A DNA stretch of 64,000 nucleotides from Gnetum montanum (GCA_015680685.1 MNCI01010439.1:587900-651899); one strand, 5' to 3'. Counted from the stretch's first letter, positions 48,314 through 60,200 are shown. A program made the numbers and translations. Notes: generated by a model not told the origin, from the sequence alone.

Positions 48314-50412
48314 CAGGTGTGCTCTTAAAACTTTGAAACAAAGATGCCTGTATGTAGCAACCACACAAGAAGTAGTAGACACCCCGTGGTTGAAAGCTAC
48401 TTGAAGGAGAAATCAAATATGCATGGAACGAACTGGGGAGACAAACCATGCCAACAACGAAGGCATAGATACGTTGGAATGTGAGCATCGCCAACTTCCA
48501 CCCCTTAATCTAAGATCATCAATTGGGAGAAGTTGGACACTTCTTAGAAATTTAAACAGGCGCTCATTATTTCAGATCTCTCCCTTTCCACTTAGTCATG
48601 GGGGAGATGGCCACCTATGCTAGTCATATGGGGCCCACAGTTCTTTTAAGTTTTTGTTTTACACGTTTTTTTTTTACAAATTTCTTTAACTTTTCTAGTT
48701 TTTGTTTTACAACTTTCTTTAAATTTTCTTGTTTTTGTTTTACAACATCGTTATACTTTTTTCATTTTTTGTGTGTGTGCGTGTGTTCATGTGTTATCCA
48801 CCCTGTAAGTTTGTCACCTAATAAGTGTTCTTCATGATGGTGTGAACTATTTTCATGTTGATTGCTAATGTTTGGTTTTTACCTTTAAGTCATGATGTTG
48901 ATACTAAGGTATGTCTCTTTTGATATGGCAGGCAATGAGTTCACTTCATCCATCCATCCACCAATTTCTATGGTCTCTCTTGGCTTGGAAATGTACAATC
49001 TCCTTCTAATAAGAACTTTAACGAGTTGGTGATTGGGTATTTCTCAAACTAAGGACTCAAGGATTGAAAAGGGTGTGACTTCAAGGGAACTTGATGCATT
49101 TGTGTTGGCCATTCTCTTGGGTGCTTGGATGTTTTCTTCTTGAGTTTTCTTGCTGCTTCGACGTTACCCAATTATCGGGAAGTTGAGTCAATAAAAATAA
49201 GAAGTCTTTGCATGGTGTGNNNNNNNNNNNNNNNNNNNNNNNNNNNNNNNNNNNNNNNNNNNNNNNNNNNNNNNNNNNNNNNNNNNNNNNNNNNNNNNNN
49301 NNNNNNNNNNNNNNNNNNNNNNNNNNNNNNNNNNNNNNNNNNNNNNNNNNNNNNNNNNNNNNNNNNNNNNNNNNNNNNNNNNNNNNNNNNNNNNNNNNNN
49401 NNNNNNNNNNNNNNNNNNNNNNNNNNNNNNNNNNNNNNNNNNNNNNNNNNNNNNNNNNNNNNNNNNNNNNNNNNNNNNNNNNNNNNNNNNNNNNNNNNNN
49501 NNNNNNNNNNNNNNNNNNNNNNNNNNNNNNNNNNNNNNNNNNNNNNNNNNNNNNNNNNNNNNNNNNNNNNNNNNNNNNNNNNNNNNNNNNNNNNNNNNNN
49601 NNNNNNNNNNNNNNNNNNNNNNNNNNNNNNNNNNNNNNNNNNNNNNNNNNNNNNNNNNNNNNNNNNNNNNNNNNNNNNNNNNNNNNNNNNNNNNNNNNNN
49701 NNNNNNNNNNNNNNNNNNNNNNNNNNNNNNNNNNNNNNNNNNNNNNNNNNNNNNNNNNNNNNNNNNNNNNNNNNNNNNNNNNNCTTCCTCCTTTTCTTTC
49801 TCCATTCTAATGCTACCAGAGGTTCGTGATTATTCATGGGGGTACAGGGCTCGATTTCTTCGATTTTCTCTTAGCCCTGAATTTTTTCAATTCTTTCCTA
49901 ACCCCTACACCTTCGGTAGTCATCATTAATATATCTCCTGACCTGTAATTAGCCATACCACAGCCCAGCCAATGGACTTATACCGAAGCAAGGTATTACC
50001 CACATTGAAATTCATCTACCCTTGCTAATACAAGACTATGTTGTGTGTGCAGATGGAAATCATGCAACAATGAACCTAATCTGGAAGGAACGCTTGGAAT
50101 GGAGTAGTGTTGAAAGAAGCTATGCAAGGAGCAAGATCAATGGTGTGCTTATGGATGGACAACGAAAGATGCAATCCTAGTGTTGGTAGCAGCAACACTT
50201 CTTTCTCTTTGCTCTCTCAGCTGGCAACTAAGGCCTGATGTCAATGTAATAAGGTGTTCACTCTTGTTGTCATGAACACCAGTTTTGTCAAGTCTTGTGA
50301 TGATGATCCGTTCACATGTTACCCATTAGTTCCATTCCCCTCAATAATCCCATACCTTCCCAATATTATTGTAAGGAACTTGAGGACGAGTTTTCATTCA
50401 GTCATGGGGGTA
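48314..50412 (+). other. Post-protease region of D: linker, pol deletion junction, 3' noncoding, assembly gap
   Basis: The linker (VATTQE near 48356, RQLPPLNLRSSIGRSWTLLR near 48488) is shared with E. The sequence then passes within ~60 bp to the CATGGGGGAGATGG stretch that follows integrase in C. A T-rich microrepeat tract (48640-48780) follows, and sequence colinear with E until 49219. 49220-49783 is unknown. The region ends in CATGGGGGTA, the polypurine tract. Confidence 0.8.
49220..49783. other. Unknown sequence (564 n)
   Basis: Assembly gap within the 3' noncoding part of D. It starts where C and E have a hairpin. Confidence 1.
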
Positions 50413-51404
50413 TGATGAGATGCGATTTGCATAGGCCACGATATCGCGTACATGATATCGCGGTTTATCACCAAGTCTATAAATAAGAGGCAGCTCTCCC
50501 TTGTTTCCTCATCCTGAGTTAGAAGTAGGGAAACTTTGGCAGTTTGATCACTCCAGAGATAGAATATTTTGCATGTGCCCCCAGTAGGAGTCCTAAAGTG
50601 AATGGATCTTTATTCAAGCAACATTGTACCTGAACACAAGTTGTGTATAGCAATAAAGATGAACTTCCTGGATAAACCTTGCAGTGCATGGACTATGATT
50701 TTATTCATTGTTATTTATTGCTTTCTCCTAGAATGTGGAATGAGTATAACTTGATTACGAGCATCTAAGGATGTGTACAGATAGTCAAGGAACCAGTTGC
50801 TCATCACAACGCGATATGAGTACAACTTGATTACGAGCATCTAGTGTGACTACTTGGTAACCTAGTGGTGTATTCAAGATCTGCGCTTGGTAATCCCAGT
50901 GGTAGTCATGCACCAAGATGTGTACGGTTAGTCAAGGAATTAGCTACTCATCGCACTTAGGCTAGATTAGATTCTCTCAACCCTTTCCTCCTAGTTAAGT
51001 GCCTCAGTATGACCACTTCGAGCACGTGCGTTACGTGTGGTGATCCTAGCAACGATTAGCGTTTGGTAACCACGGTTGCATCGGTTCAGGGTGTGTACGG
51101 TAAGTGGGAATGAATGCTGATGCTATGTAATTTAGACTTAGTCCATTAGTTAGGGTTAGTTAGTTTCTCAACCATTCACCTTGATAGCATAGGAGATAAA
51201 ACATAAAAGACCATAAAAATCATATACCTCGGACTTACTTAACCATACACCATGACAACTACAAGTAAGTCTGGGAAGACAATGAATGATTAACCCCAAG
51301 TGTTCCATGGGGCATGTAGGCACTTAGTCTGCAGAGTTCGAATGGATCGCGCATGCTACGCTCGTTTCATATGGTTGAGTGTAGGGGTACCTCGCCACTC
51401 ATCA
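50413..51404 (+). mobile_element. 3' LTR of D (992 bp)
   Basis: Starts TGATGAGATGCG after the polypurine tract and ends GCCACTCATCA. It is followed by ATATC, the second copy of the target duplication, and then by the rest of the C LTR. Confidence 0.93.
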
Positions 51405-51409
51405 ATATC

Positions 51410-52156
51410 AGACCCCAAGATGCAATGTCGAATATTCAATATCGCGGGGTATATGCCGACCTATAAATATAGCACTTGGGCTCATGATTTGGGGAAAATT
51501 TTTGGTCATAGCATACCAAAGCTCTTGCAATTTTTTTTCTCCAAAGTTAGAATATTTTTTGAGTGCCTGCAGTAGTAGTCTAATTATGTACAAATTTTTG
51601 TTTGAACATTGATGTACCTGAGCACAGCAGTGTGGCAGAAATAAAGACGAGTCCTTTTAATCATCCTTGCAACACTGAGAATAGATTAATGTTTCCTTGA
51701 TGGATTTAATATTCATGCACTTTACTTTAATGCACTTTAGTTAAGAAATCAATTTCCAGTTGTTAATGAACACAAGCACAACCACTTTGAGCATACTTAT
51801 AGCACTTGGTAACCTATAGATGCTTAACATTTGGTAACCCAGTAGTGCTAGATGTGTTTAGGATGTGTTCGGAGAGTGGGAACGAGTATTTTTGTTAGGC
51901 TAGCTAGGCAAAAAATTAATTAGATATTAAATTTCTCTACCTTTCATTCTTGTTCTAGGCGATTGAACTTATAAAATACAAAATGATAAAAATTATATAA
52001 CTCAATTGCACTTAACCATACACTTGTACCTCACGAGTAAAACTAAGAAGAGAATGATTATTTCAATTATATTTCAGGTCTATAGAGTTTGATCAGATCA
52101 TGCATGAATGCTTGTGGTTCGTATGGTTGGACATAGGGGTACCTCATTGCTCCTCA
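51410..52156 (+). mobile_element. 3' LTR of C, right piece
   Basis: AGACCCCAAGATGCAATGTC continues the C LTR exactly where the left piece stops (5' LTR: AGACCCTAAGATGCGATGTC). TATAAATA at 51462-51469. It ends ATTGCTCCTCA, a variant of CACTCATCA. Confidence 0.92.
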
Positions 52157-52249
52157 CTTATCTACAACCATAACACATAGAAAACCAGTTAACACATGAA
52201 ACCACAACATAGCCATAAAATTTAAAATAAAAAATGACCAAGCTTAAAT

Positions 52250-55200
52250 AAAGCATACTTGTGACTATGTACTAGAATGGCTTAAGCTTAAACTTAAGCT
52301 TATTCGAGGTAGGTTGCTCTAATGCCAGTAGTGCTTTCTCCATAGGCAGCTTGAGTTTCTCTCTAGCTACCCCTTTGGCCTCACTACGTTATTTCTTGGC
52401 CTTCAAGATGCTTACTAGAAATGTGAGAGGCTCCTCATCATCTGTGCTATTAGGGGACTCACACTACCTAACATCAAGATTCTTGGTGGTAATAGACAAT
52501 GTGTCATCCATCCCCTTTGGTGGATTCTGGACCTACACCATTGGATAAATGTGCTTTATCCAAGGCTTGGAAAGTTGGTTTGGGTCTTGGGGAACCCATC
52601 GTCCATTCCTATACAGCACTAGAAACTCTGCAAACCACTTTAAATAACCTACAAAAAAGCAAAGTGCATGTGGATTATTGTAGAGGTATCAATGTGGAGT
52701 CTAAGGATCTCCTCTTAAAGCCCAACAACCAAAGCAGTTGCCTAGTTGAACCTAGTGCCATCCATCAGGATCTTCTTAAAAGTTCACCCCTGCACAATGC
52801 CAATCACCTTCTTTTATTATAATAGTTTACAAAATGCATGAGACTTAAACAAAGGATATGATTCCTTTACATTAGGGTTCATGGAACCATCCATGGAAAT
52901 CTTGGAATGACCCATGTTGGCACCAAGCCACTCCAAAACTTCATTATGATGGTCTAATTCCTTCACTATTCTAGTGGGACCCTTTGCCCTATTAACAAGG
53001 ACATCAAATAAGTTGCAAAAGAGACACTCATCAATGTCCATGTTAATCTTCACACCCTAGATGGTGGTGCTGAAACGACCATCCTTTTCAGGAGTTGATG
53101 ACGTGTAGCATCTCCAGAGTAGGGATGAAAGGGATGGGTGTTATAAATACATCAAGAAAACCTCCAAACTAGATGTTTCCTTGAATGTACCTAGGCACCT
53201 ATCCTTTCAACCACTCCTATGCTGGTATTGCCTCATCAAAATTCAAGATGAGGGTATCCTCATGACATGCTCCTAAAAGTGGGATGGTGACATGAACAGA
53301 GGTGGAAGGTCCTGCAAAGCAACAACTAAAGTTTAGCATCAACAACTAGTCAAAGAAATAGAATCCTTGGAGTGTTTATAACCATAAAACATCAGAAGCT
53401 ATAGCCTTTATGTTTAACTCTCTTCTTCTTTGGTATGGTTTGAGTAGAGATCCTAGCTGCAAGGGTCTGGTCCATGGAGTTAGTGAAATCTACCCACCAG
53501 TTGTGTATTGTCTCATCATCCTTGCACTTCTTGTATACAAGGTTGAACCTTGTAGTATATGCATCAAATTTCCCTTTTAACTGTGGATACGCAACAGTTC
53601 TAATCTAGGGATTCTTGGTGAATTCATCTAGGGCAATTTCAGCCACTACTAAGTTTTGATCATTAATGATCAAGCCTTGATCATTGACTTGGTACTTGTA
53701 AGAAGTTTATAAAATCAATGAAGTTAGGAAAGTAACCAATAAAGCCATAAAAACACTATAAAAACTATGCTTACCTTGGTAGATGATACACAATGTTGGA
53801 CAAGTTTTGGAATAGCGTATGGGCTCTAGCATCATCCATATCTTTGTAAGGTAACATGGAATGATGGTGTTTGATGATCCCCTTGATGTCCTAGGAGGCG
53901 GATTGTTAGTAATCAACTTAATAATTAGGTCAGATGCCTAAGGCAGCAAGGTCTCCACTATGGCCCCAACTATATCTATGGACAAGTGTGACCACAACAT
54001 CACACTAAATTTTTGTAGAATGTAGGCAAGGAATTCCCTTATTGGAAGCAAGAACCATAGTGAAGCCTTCTCCAATGACATGTCGAGGAGTGGAGTATTG
54101 GCCTTGGGGTGGCTAATATAACACAAAATGTCCTCCAACTTCACAATGATGAGGATGGGCTTCAAATAGACCCTACATGAAGCAAAGCAAAAGCATTATG
54201 ACCAATTAGAATTTCTTAACAGGTTTGGAAAAACATCCTAGTTAGAGATGAAATTAGCCTCCATAAAAAGCTCTAAGGTGTTTATCTAAATTGGCTTAAG
54301 AAATTCCACAAAAAGGAATTATTACAACTTGTCATAGCCTTTCACTTTGTAGCCAAAACATTATAGCTAGAATTAAGCCTGAGTTTAAACAATGCATAAA
54401 CTTAAAAAAAGCATTAAAACTAGAAAAAAAAGCAAGCCATAACACAACCTACTAAAAATAGAAAAAGCCTTTACTTTTCTTTAAAAAAAAATTTAAAACA
54501 TAATTTTTACATATTTAGCAATCATGGGAGTTGACAAGAGTAATCTCTACACATATTGATCACATCCATCCCCAAAGGGGTAAGGTACTACAACCAAGAT
54601 TTACATAGTTTAGTTAAAAAATTCATCAAAAATTTATATAGGCTCTGATTTCAGTGATTCCACCATGGAAAGAATCATGAACTTGAAAAATTTGCAGCCA
54701 TGGGCATTACAACAAGAGATACATAACAATTTTTACATGAAACATAGACAAATCTAGCAAAAATCATAGCCATCACCATTAATCCCTTTTCACACAAGGT
54801 TGGCAAAAAATTTGCCAAAAATTCATTTGAGCTTCAAACAGAGTGATTACACCACCATTTGAAAGCATAAATTGAGTCCTACACATCCATCCTTAATGAA
54901 AAGTTGAAATCCTTGTTGTTTATGCAGAAAAAATTTATCAAGTTGGATAAAAATCTAAAAAAGGCACAAACCCCCTCTTGACGTAGGCTTAATAAAAATT
55001 TCATTAAAAGTCCAATTGGAGTGATTCTATCGCCATTGGAAAGCTGAACCCAAGAAATTCACATACATAACTAGAAAATAGCCAAAACACTTCCCGTTTA
55101 CTTAGAAAAAATTCATGAATTCACATGAAAATCTAAAAAGAGCATAATAAACCTAATTGCATGACGTTAGGAAAACAATCATAGCTTAATTGTTTCAAAG

Positions 55201-55865
55201 CCAAATCGAATGAGACAATAGCCATTGGAAAGCTTAAACATAGGGCTACAAACTCATAACATTAAATTTCAAAAATATGTAGCCAAGAAAAAATACACAA
55301 TGTTGGTTTCTTTTTTTTCATGTAAAAAGCTAAAACCCAACTTAACATAGCCTTAAAGAAATAGCCAAAAGAGTTGAAATAACTCATACCCATTAGAAAA
55401 CATACCAAAATAATGGGGTAGGATTTTATCAAAATTTGATTTTGACAAATATTTTGGCCTAAATTTGAGAAAATGGCCCTATCCCCAAATTTTGGAAAAA
55501 AAGCATAAAAACTGCAAGCCTAATTTCAAAAAATCAAATCTACTAAAGCCAAAACAGTGAAACGACCATAGACCCGCATAGAAATGGCAAAAATAAGATG
55601 GGGGATTTTGTCAAAATTTCATTTTACCTTCTCTATCAACGTAGATCTAGAAAGAACTACCATACATGTGGTAAGAAAAACACAAAAAGTAATAAAAATA
55701 GCTAGAAACCAAAGCAAAAATGAGTAGAACTACCTACCTTGGAGTGGCAATGGATGAAGCTTGGATGGCGATAAGCCTAGGTAGTTCTTGCATATCCTTG
55801 GTACACTTTTCTTTCTTTTGAATCCTAGGATTCTGAGTCTTTCTTCCATGTTGCTTTGATGCCAT
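52250..55865 (-). pseudogene. Antisense intron-containing gene, 5' exons (about five exons)
   Basis: Exon 1: ATG 55865 (MASKQHGRKTQNPRIQKKEK, basic) to 55738, ending CCAAG|GTAGGT. Exon 2: 54172-53775 after TTCATGTAG, one stop, ending ACCAAG|GTAAGC. Exon 3 starts at 53687 and runs to about 53405 (KGKFDAYTTRFNLVYKKCKD, IHNWWVDF). Exon 4 starts at 53311 after TTGCTTTGCAG and runs to about 52817 (MDIDECLFCNLFDVLVNRAK), with a frameshift near 53110. A further block at about 52640-52250 is acidic then Lys-rich. Phase agrees at junctions 1-2 and 2-3 but not, as read, at 3-4. There are several stops, so it is probably a pseudogene now. No family recognised. Tat elements are known to carry antisense extra ORFs, so it may belong to G/F. 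Confidence 0.6.
54650..55580. repeat. ~180 bp periodic repeat inside intron 1 of the antisense gene
   Basis: A recurring core like TGATTCTATCGCCATTGG plus AAAG starts at 54654, 54844, 55022 and 55211, with weaker copies near 55381 and 55556. Spacings are about 172-190 bp. Each core is followed by similar AT-rich filler with AAAATCTAAAAA words. Confidence 0.65.
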
Positions 55866-56790
55866 GGTAGGCTCAACATTGAGAGTTGCTAGAATTTGAG
55901 AGGAATTGGAGATCAACGTTGGCTGTAAGGAAGATGGGAGGCTTCCACACTAAGGATAAGTTGTTTCTGCCACAAAAATATTTGCCAAGGCTCTCCTCCA
56001 ATGTGCTATTTGCAGGAATGTGAGTTGTGATCAAAAACTTACAAAATTTGACAATATAAACTACATCTAAACCTAAATGCATACCTCTAAACCCTAGTTG
56101 CCCATTTAGTGCACCATAACTTCAAGCGCATTGAAGTTTAAGAGGGCGAAGGTCTCTTCAATGCTAAAATTGGTGGTAGTTAAGCTTAAAATTCAAAATT
56201 TTAAATTTTAGCCACTTTGTCAGCATAGATCTAGAAAGAATGAGCATACATGTGGTAAGAAAAATATAAGAAAAGTAATAAAAATAACTAGAAACCAAAG
56301 AAAACATGAGTAGAACTGCCTATCTTAGAGTGGCAATGGATGAAGCTAGGATGGTGATAGGCATGGGCAGTTCTTGTAGATCCATGGTATGCTTGTCTTC
56401 CTTTTGAATCCTAGGATTCTGACTCTTTCCTCCATGTTGCTTTGGCACCATGGTAGGCTCAATGCTAAAAGTTGTTAGAATCTGAGAGGAATGGAAGATC
56501 AATGTTGGCTTTAAGGAAGATGGGAGGCTTCCATGCTAAGGATAGGTTTTTTCCACCACAAAAATATCTACCAAAGCTCTCCTCCAATGCATTGTTTGCA
56601 AGAATGTGAATTGTGATCGAAAACTTATAAAATTTGACAATATAAACTACGTCTAAACCTAAACACACACATCTAAACCTTAGTTGCCCATTTAGTGCAT
56701 CATAACTTCAAGTGCATTGAAGTGCAGAGGGGAGGAGGTTTCTTCAATATTGAAATTGCTAGAAGTTAAGCTCAAAATTTAAAATTTAAT
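55600..56790. repeat. Tandem duplication, 2 x ~585 bp, covering the first exon of the antisense gene
   Basis: GATCTAGAAAGAA occurs at 55644 and 56228, and the first-exon ATG at 55865 and 56451, so the period is 584-586 bp. Both copies keep an open first exon. The proximal copy has donor AAG|GTAGGT and the distal has AAG|ATAGGC. Confidence 0.9.
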
Positions 56791-57059
56791 TTTTTTTGGT
56801 TGTGGGCCCCACCATAGGCCTTCCCTCATAGCCAAAAAATTATATCAACGCTAAGATCTAGCCACTTTTGATACTTGGAACATAACCAAACCTTAACTCC
56901 CATGCATCCATGTTGGGGTTATCATGCCTAGTGTAGATACATGTCTCCCATTTTACAAAACCATCAAAACATAGCCATTTTACCATTTTTAGTAATCAAA
57001 ACCTATCTTTTTCAACCCTGGGCTTCCAAAAGGGATTGGACATGGACAAAACTAGATAA

Positions 57060-60000
57060 CAAGGATTTCCACGTTGGGGTAGTAGTGCCCAATGTGGAAG
57101 AAAGTGGGGTGGGGGTGGGGGGTTAGTTAAACAACTATTCTTACCCCCCCAACATCCATCTAGCCCAAGTTTGACCTCTAAAGTGGGCCCACATGACCTA
57201 GAACCCCTCCAAACACTCCTTGTAGCCCAGAACCTCACCAAACCTAGTTGAAACTAGTCAAAACCTTGAGATTTGATGTTTCGACTTTGGGGAAGGCTTC
57301 ATCTATGCTGAGCATCTCATCCCTAGCATGGATGGATGGGGGAATCCAAAAATAACCTGAATTGACTACCTAGTGGCCATTTCTCAAAGCTCGGTGACCC
57401 CTAGACCTTGCCAAAACCCTCTAGAGTATTTGATTGCTCCAAAAGTAGTCAAAGATTGCACAAAACTATCATCCCCCTCTCATCCATGCTGGGGCCATCA
57501 CACTCAGCATGAAGAAAGGGAGAAGACTACATGAGGCACTTAGGAGCCTCCAAACTACTGAGTCTTGACACCTAGTATTGATCGTTGACATCGATAACCT
57601 AGGAGACTGACATGCGTGGTTAATATGATGTCGAACTAGCCTAGATCTAACTTTCATGATTCTTCCATGTTGGGGAAGATCTTTTTCACACTGTCCAATA
57701 TGGAAACTAGGAGGATGGAGCTAGGAAGATTAGTGGGGGGTTCCAGAAACAAGACAACAACAACAAATTATCTTAGACTAACATTAGAACCTTCACAAGC
57801 TTCTTGGATGCTACTAGAATGCCCAAAATAAAGAAAATCAATCCCATAAGGTTCTTCCATGCTATGGAGGACCTCCTCCATGTTGAGCATTCTAGTCTCA
57901 GTGTGGATGAAAGGGAGGAAGCTAAAACTATTAAAGTTTGCATGCAGTTTAACTTCCGGAAGCCACCAGACTTACGGAAGCCATCTGAAATGATAAAACT
58001 TACCTTTCTTGGGGTTTTCATGCTAAGGAGGATCCCATCCATGTTGACCATCTTAGCCCCAGTGTGGATAGAGGGGTGGGGAGCTTGAAGATCATTTCAT
58101 AGCCTGCAAAGCAACCATATTTTGACCCTAGACATTGATAGTCAACACTAGCAACTTTGTGGACATGCATGCATGCATAGTTAAAATTACCAAAAAAATA
58201 GTAAAAATCAGAGTCCCTTGGTCCCTCCATGCTGGGAGCCATGTCTTCCATGCTAGCAAGTGTGGAAAAGGGGGGGGGGGGGACTTTGGGGGGACTCCAA
58301 AATAGCCTTCAGAGACCTTAAACAGACACTGGAAAGCCCTGTGTGTGTCCTAAGACCCTGCCTACTCTTTCCAGAATCCTTAGACTCTCCAAGATTAATC
58401 ATATGTGGCTTGAAACCCTCTTTCCCAACCTTCCACATTGAGCACAAAAACCCTAGCAAGGAAAAATGGGTGGAACACCAAAAAACCACTTCATAGCCAT
58501 CAAGATGACCTAATCTTGGCACTATGCAATAGTAGTCAACACCAACAATGTTAGAAACCCACATGCATGGCTAGAAGCATAAAAAATTAGCAAAACGTAG
58601 GGTTCCTTAGTTCCTTCACACTGAGAGGCACCTCTTCCATGCTGGCCACTATGGAATAAAGGGGGAAACTCTAGAAAAAACTCCAAAATAGCCTTTAAAC
58701 ACCTCAAGCAGACACCTACTATCCTACATGAACCCTAAGACTAGTTTTACACCTTCTGGAGCCCTCAAACCTTGACAAAATGATCTTAAATGGCTAAAAA
58801 GATGTTCCCCCTAGTCTTCCACACTAAGCATACTATCCCCAATGTTGGAAAAAAGAGGGGAGTCTCAAAAACCATATAAGAAACCTTCAAACTAACCGAA
58901 CTTAACCTCAAACCCTAGTCCTCGACCTCAACAAACCTGGAGGCACACATGCATGATTCATTAAGGACAAAACTGACCCAGATCTGAGATTTATGGTTCT
59001 TTCATGCTAGGAAATCCTTTCTCCATGCTTTCCAACGTGGAGACTAAGGAAGGGCTTATTTGGGGCCCATAAACGCCTTAGAATGACATTAAATAACCTT
59101 GCATGCACTCTAAAACCTTGTCAGCACCCTTTGGAGTCTTCAAACCTTAGAAAATTGATTTCAAATGGCTAAAAGTGGTTTCCCTTAGTTTTCCATGCTG
59201 AGCACCCTAGTCCCAGTGTGGAAAGAAGGGGGAAAGCCTAAAAAACACTTAGAACTACCCAAAATTACCAAATTTTGACATGAAACCATGGCCCTTGGCT
59301 TTAGCGACTCTAGAAGCTAACATGCATAATTAATTGTAACTTGAACTAGCCTAGATCTAGGATTCTTGTTCCATCCATGCTAGAGAAGGCTCCTTCTAGA
59401 TTGGGCGATGTGGAAACAAGGGGGGAAAAGCTACTTTTCCACTTTTGGTGGTAACATGACACTCCCGAAGGCCAAGGATCTACGTCAGAGAAGCCTAGGA
59501 CTTCATAGCCTTAAGATTTTGCTCATTTGACCTCATTTTTACCTCCAAAACCTACTCCCCCCCAAGTTTCCATGATGGGGCAACTCCCCGAGTGTGGAAA
59601 TAGGGGGAAAACCTTATATGCCCTTGAATGACTTCCAAACATGTCCAAAATTAGCTAGAGACTTGCAGAATCGTTACCTACAACCTTAGAAGCCTAGGAA
59701 CTTGGTCAAAGTGCTCCCAAAACACTCTAAATTCACAAAACAAGTGTCTCCCCATTCTTCCACATTAGGGTACTATGCCTAATGTGATAGAAGAAGGGGA
59801 AGTCATGTCAACCTATTTTGACATCCAAAAGTGACTCTAATGACCTCAAAACAAAGCTAGAGGATGCAAAACTTCTAAATCTGGGTTCCAGCTGCTTGTT
59901 GACCATGTTTGATCCTATGTTTGCTTGGATTTTGATTCTCCATGTTGAACCCCCTCTCTTCCATGCTGGATATTGTGGAAATAGGGGAAAGGCTGCAAGA

Positions 60001-60200
60001 TATGCTTTTTGGCCTTTATAGACCTCTGGAGTGCTCAATTTTGATAAATTTGGTCCTGTGTTACCTTGGGAAGGCCTTGGAACCTTAATTTTGGACCTTT
60101 GGATGCCCCAAAACCTACTTTCCTTGATTTCCATGTTAAGGGTCCCTTCTTCCATGTTGGCCAGTGTGAAAACAAGGGGGCCCAATGTGGAAGCCTCAAA
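57060..60200. repeat. Array of ~17 degenerate repeats, ~190 bp period
   Basis: A core like TTCCATGCTGGGG, then CCCAGTGTGGAA and AAGGGGG, recurs near 57070, 57290, 57483, 57658, 57850, 58010, 58225, 58430, 58610, 58815, 58990, 59190, 59370, 59570, 59755, 59935 and 60125 (mean about 190 bp). Alternate units carry CATGCATG plus AGATCT-like words, spaced ~375-395 bp in the middle of the array, hinting at a dimeric higher-order unit. The cores resemble words in the G LTR (29040-29330). No protein is coded. Confidence 0.75.
58270..58293 (+). other. G-rich run (13 G, then 6 G)
   Basis: Thirteen consecutive G at 58270-58282, then ACTTT, then six G. It could fold as a G-quadruplex or be a sequencing-length artefact. 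Confidence 0.7.

Larger units (their letters stand above)
44270..51404 (+). mobile_element. Athila-like element D, LTR-bounded, lacks RT and integrase
   Basis: LTRs at 44270-45179 and 50413-51404 are flanked by ATATC (44265-44269 and 51405-51409). The internal region has a tRNA-Asp PBS, gag and protease, then passes directly into the 3' noncoding region seen after integrase in C, so the whole RT-RNase H-integrase part is missing. 49220-49783 is unknown sequence, but it falls in the 3' noncoding part. The LTRs are roughly nine-tenths alike by eye over their first 250 bases, mostly transitions. Confidence 0.93.
36949..52156 (+). mobile_element. Athila-like element C (contains element D)
   Basis: The 5' LTR is at 36949-37765 and the 3' LTR is split by D into 44224-44269 and 51410-52156. 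Excluding D, the element is about 8.1 kb. It keeps PBS, protease, RT/RNase H and integrase but lacks most of gag. Flanking 5-mers (GTTGT left, CTTAT right) agree at only three positions, so the target duplication is not clean. It lies inside the antisense gene. Confidence 0.9.

Noticed and set aside
49125-49837. Long apparent ORFs on both strands across 49125-49837
   Set aside because: They consist of unknown bases; there is no sequence evidence for protein.
36944-52161. Target-site duplication of C (GTTGT / CTTAT)
   Set aside because: Only three of five positions agree; C is placed by LTR ends and flank continuity instead.
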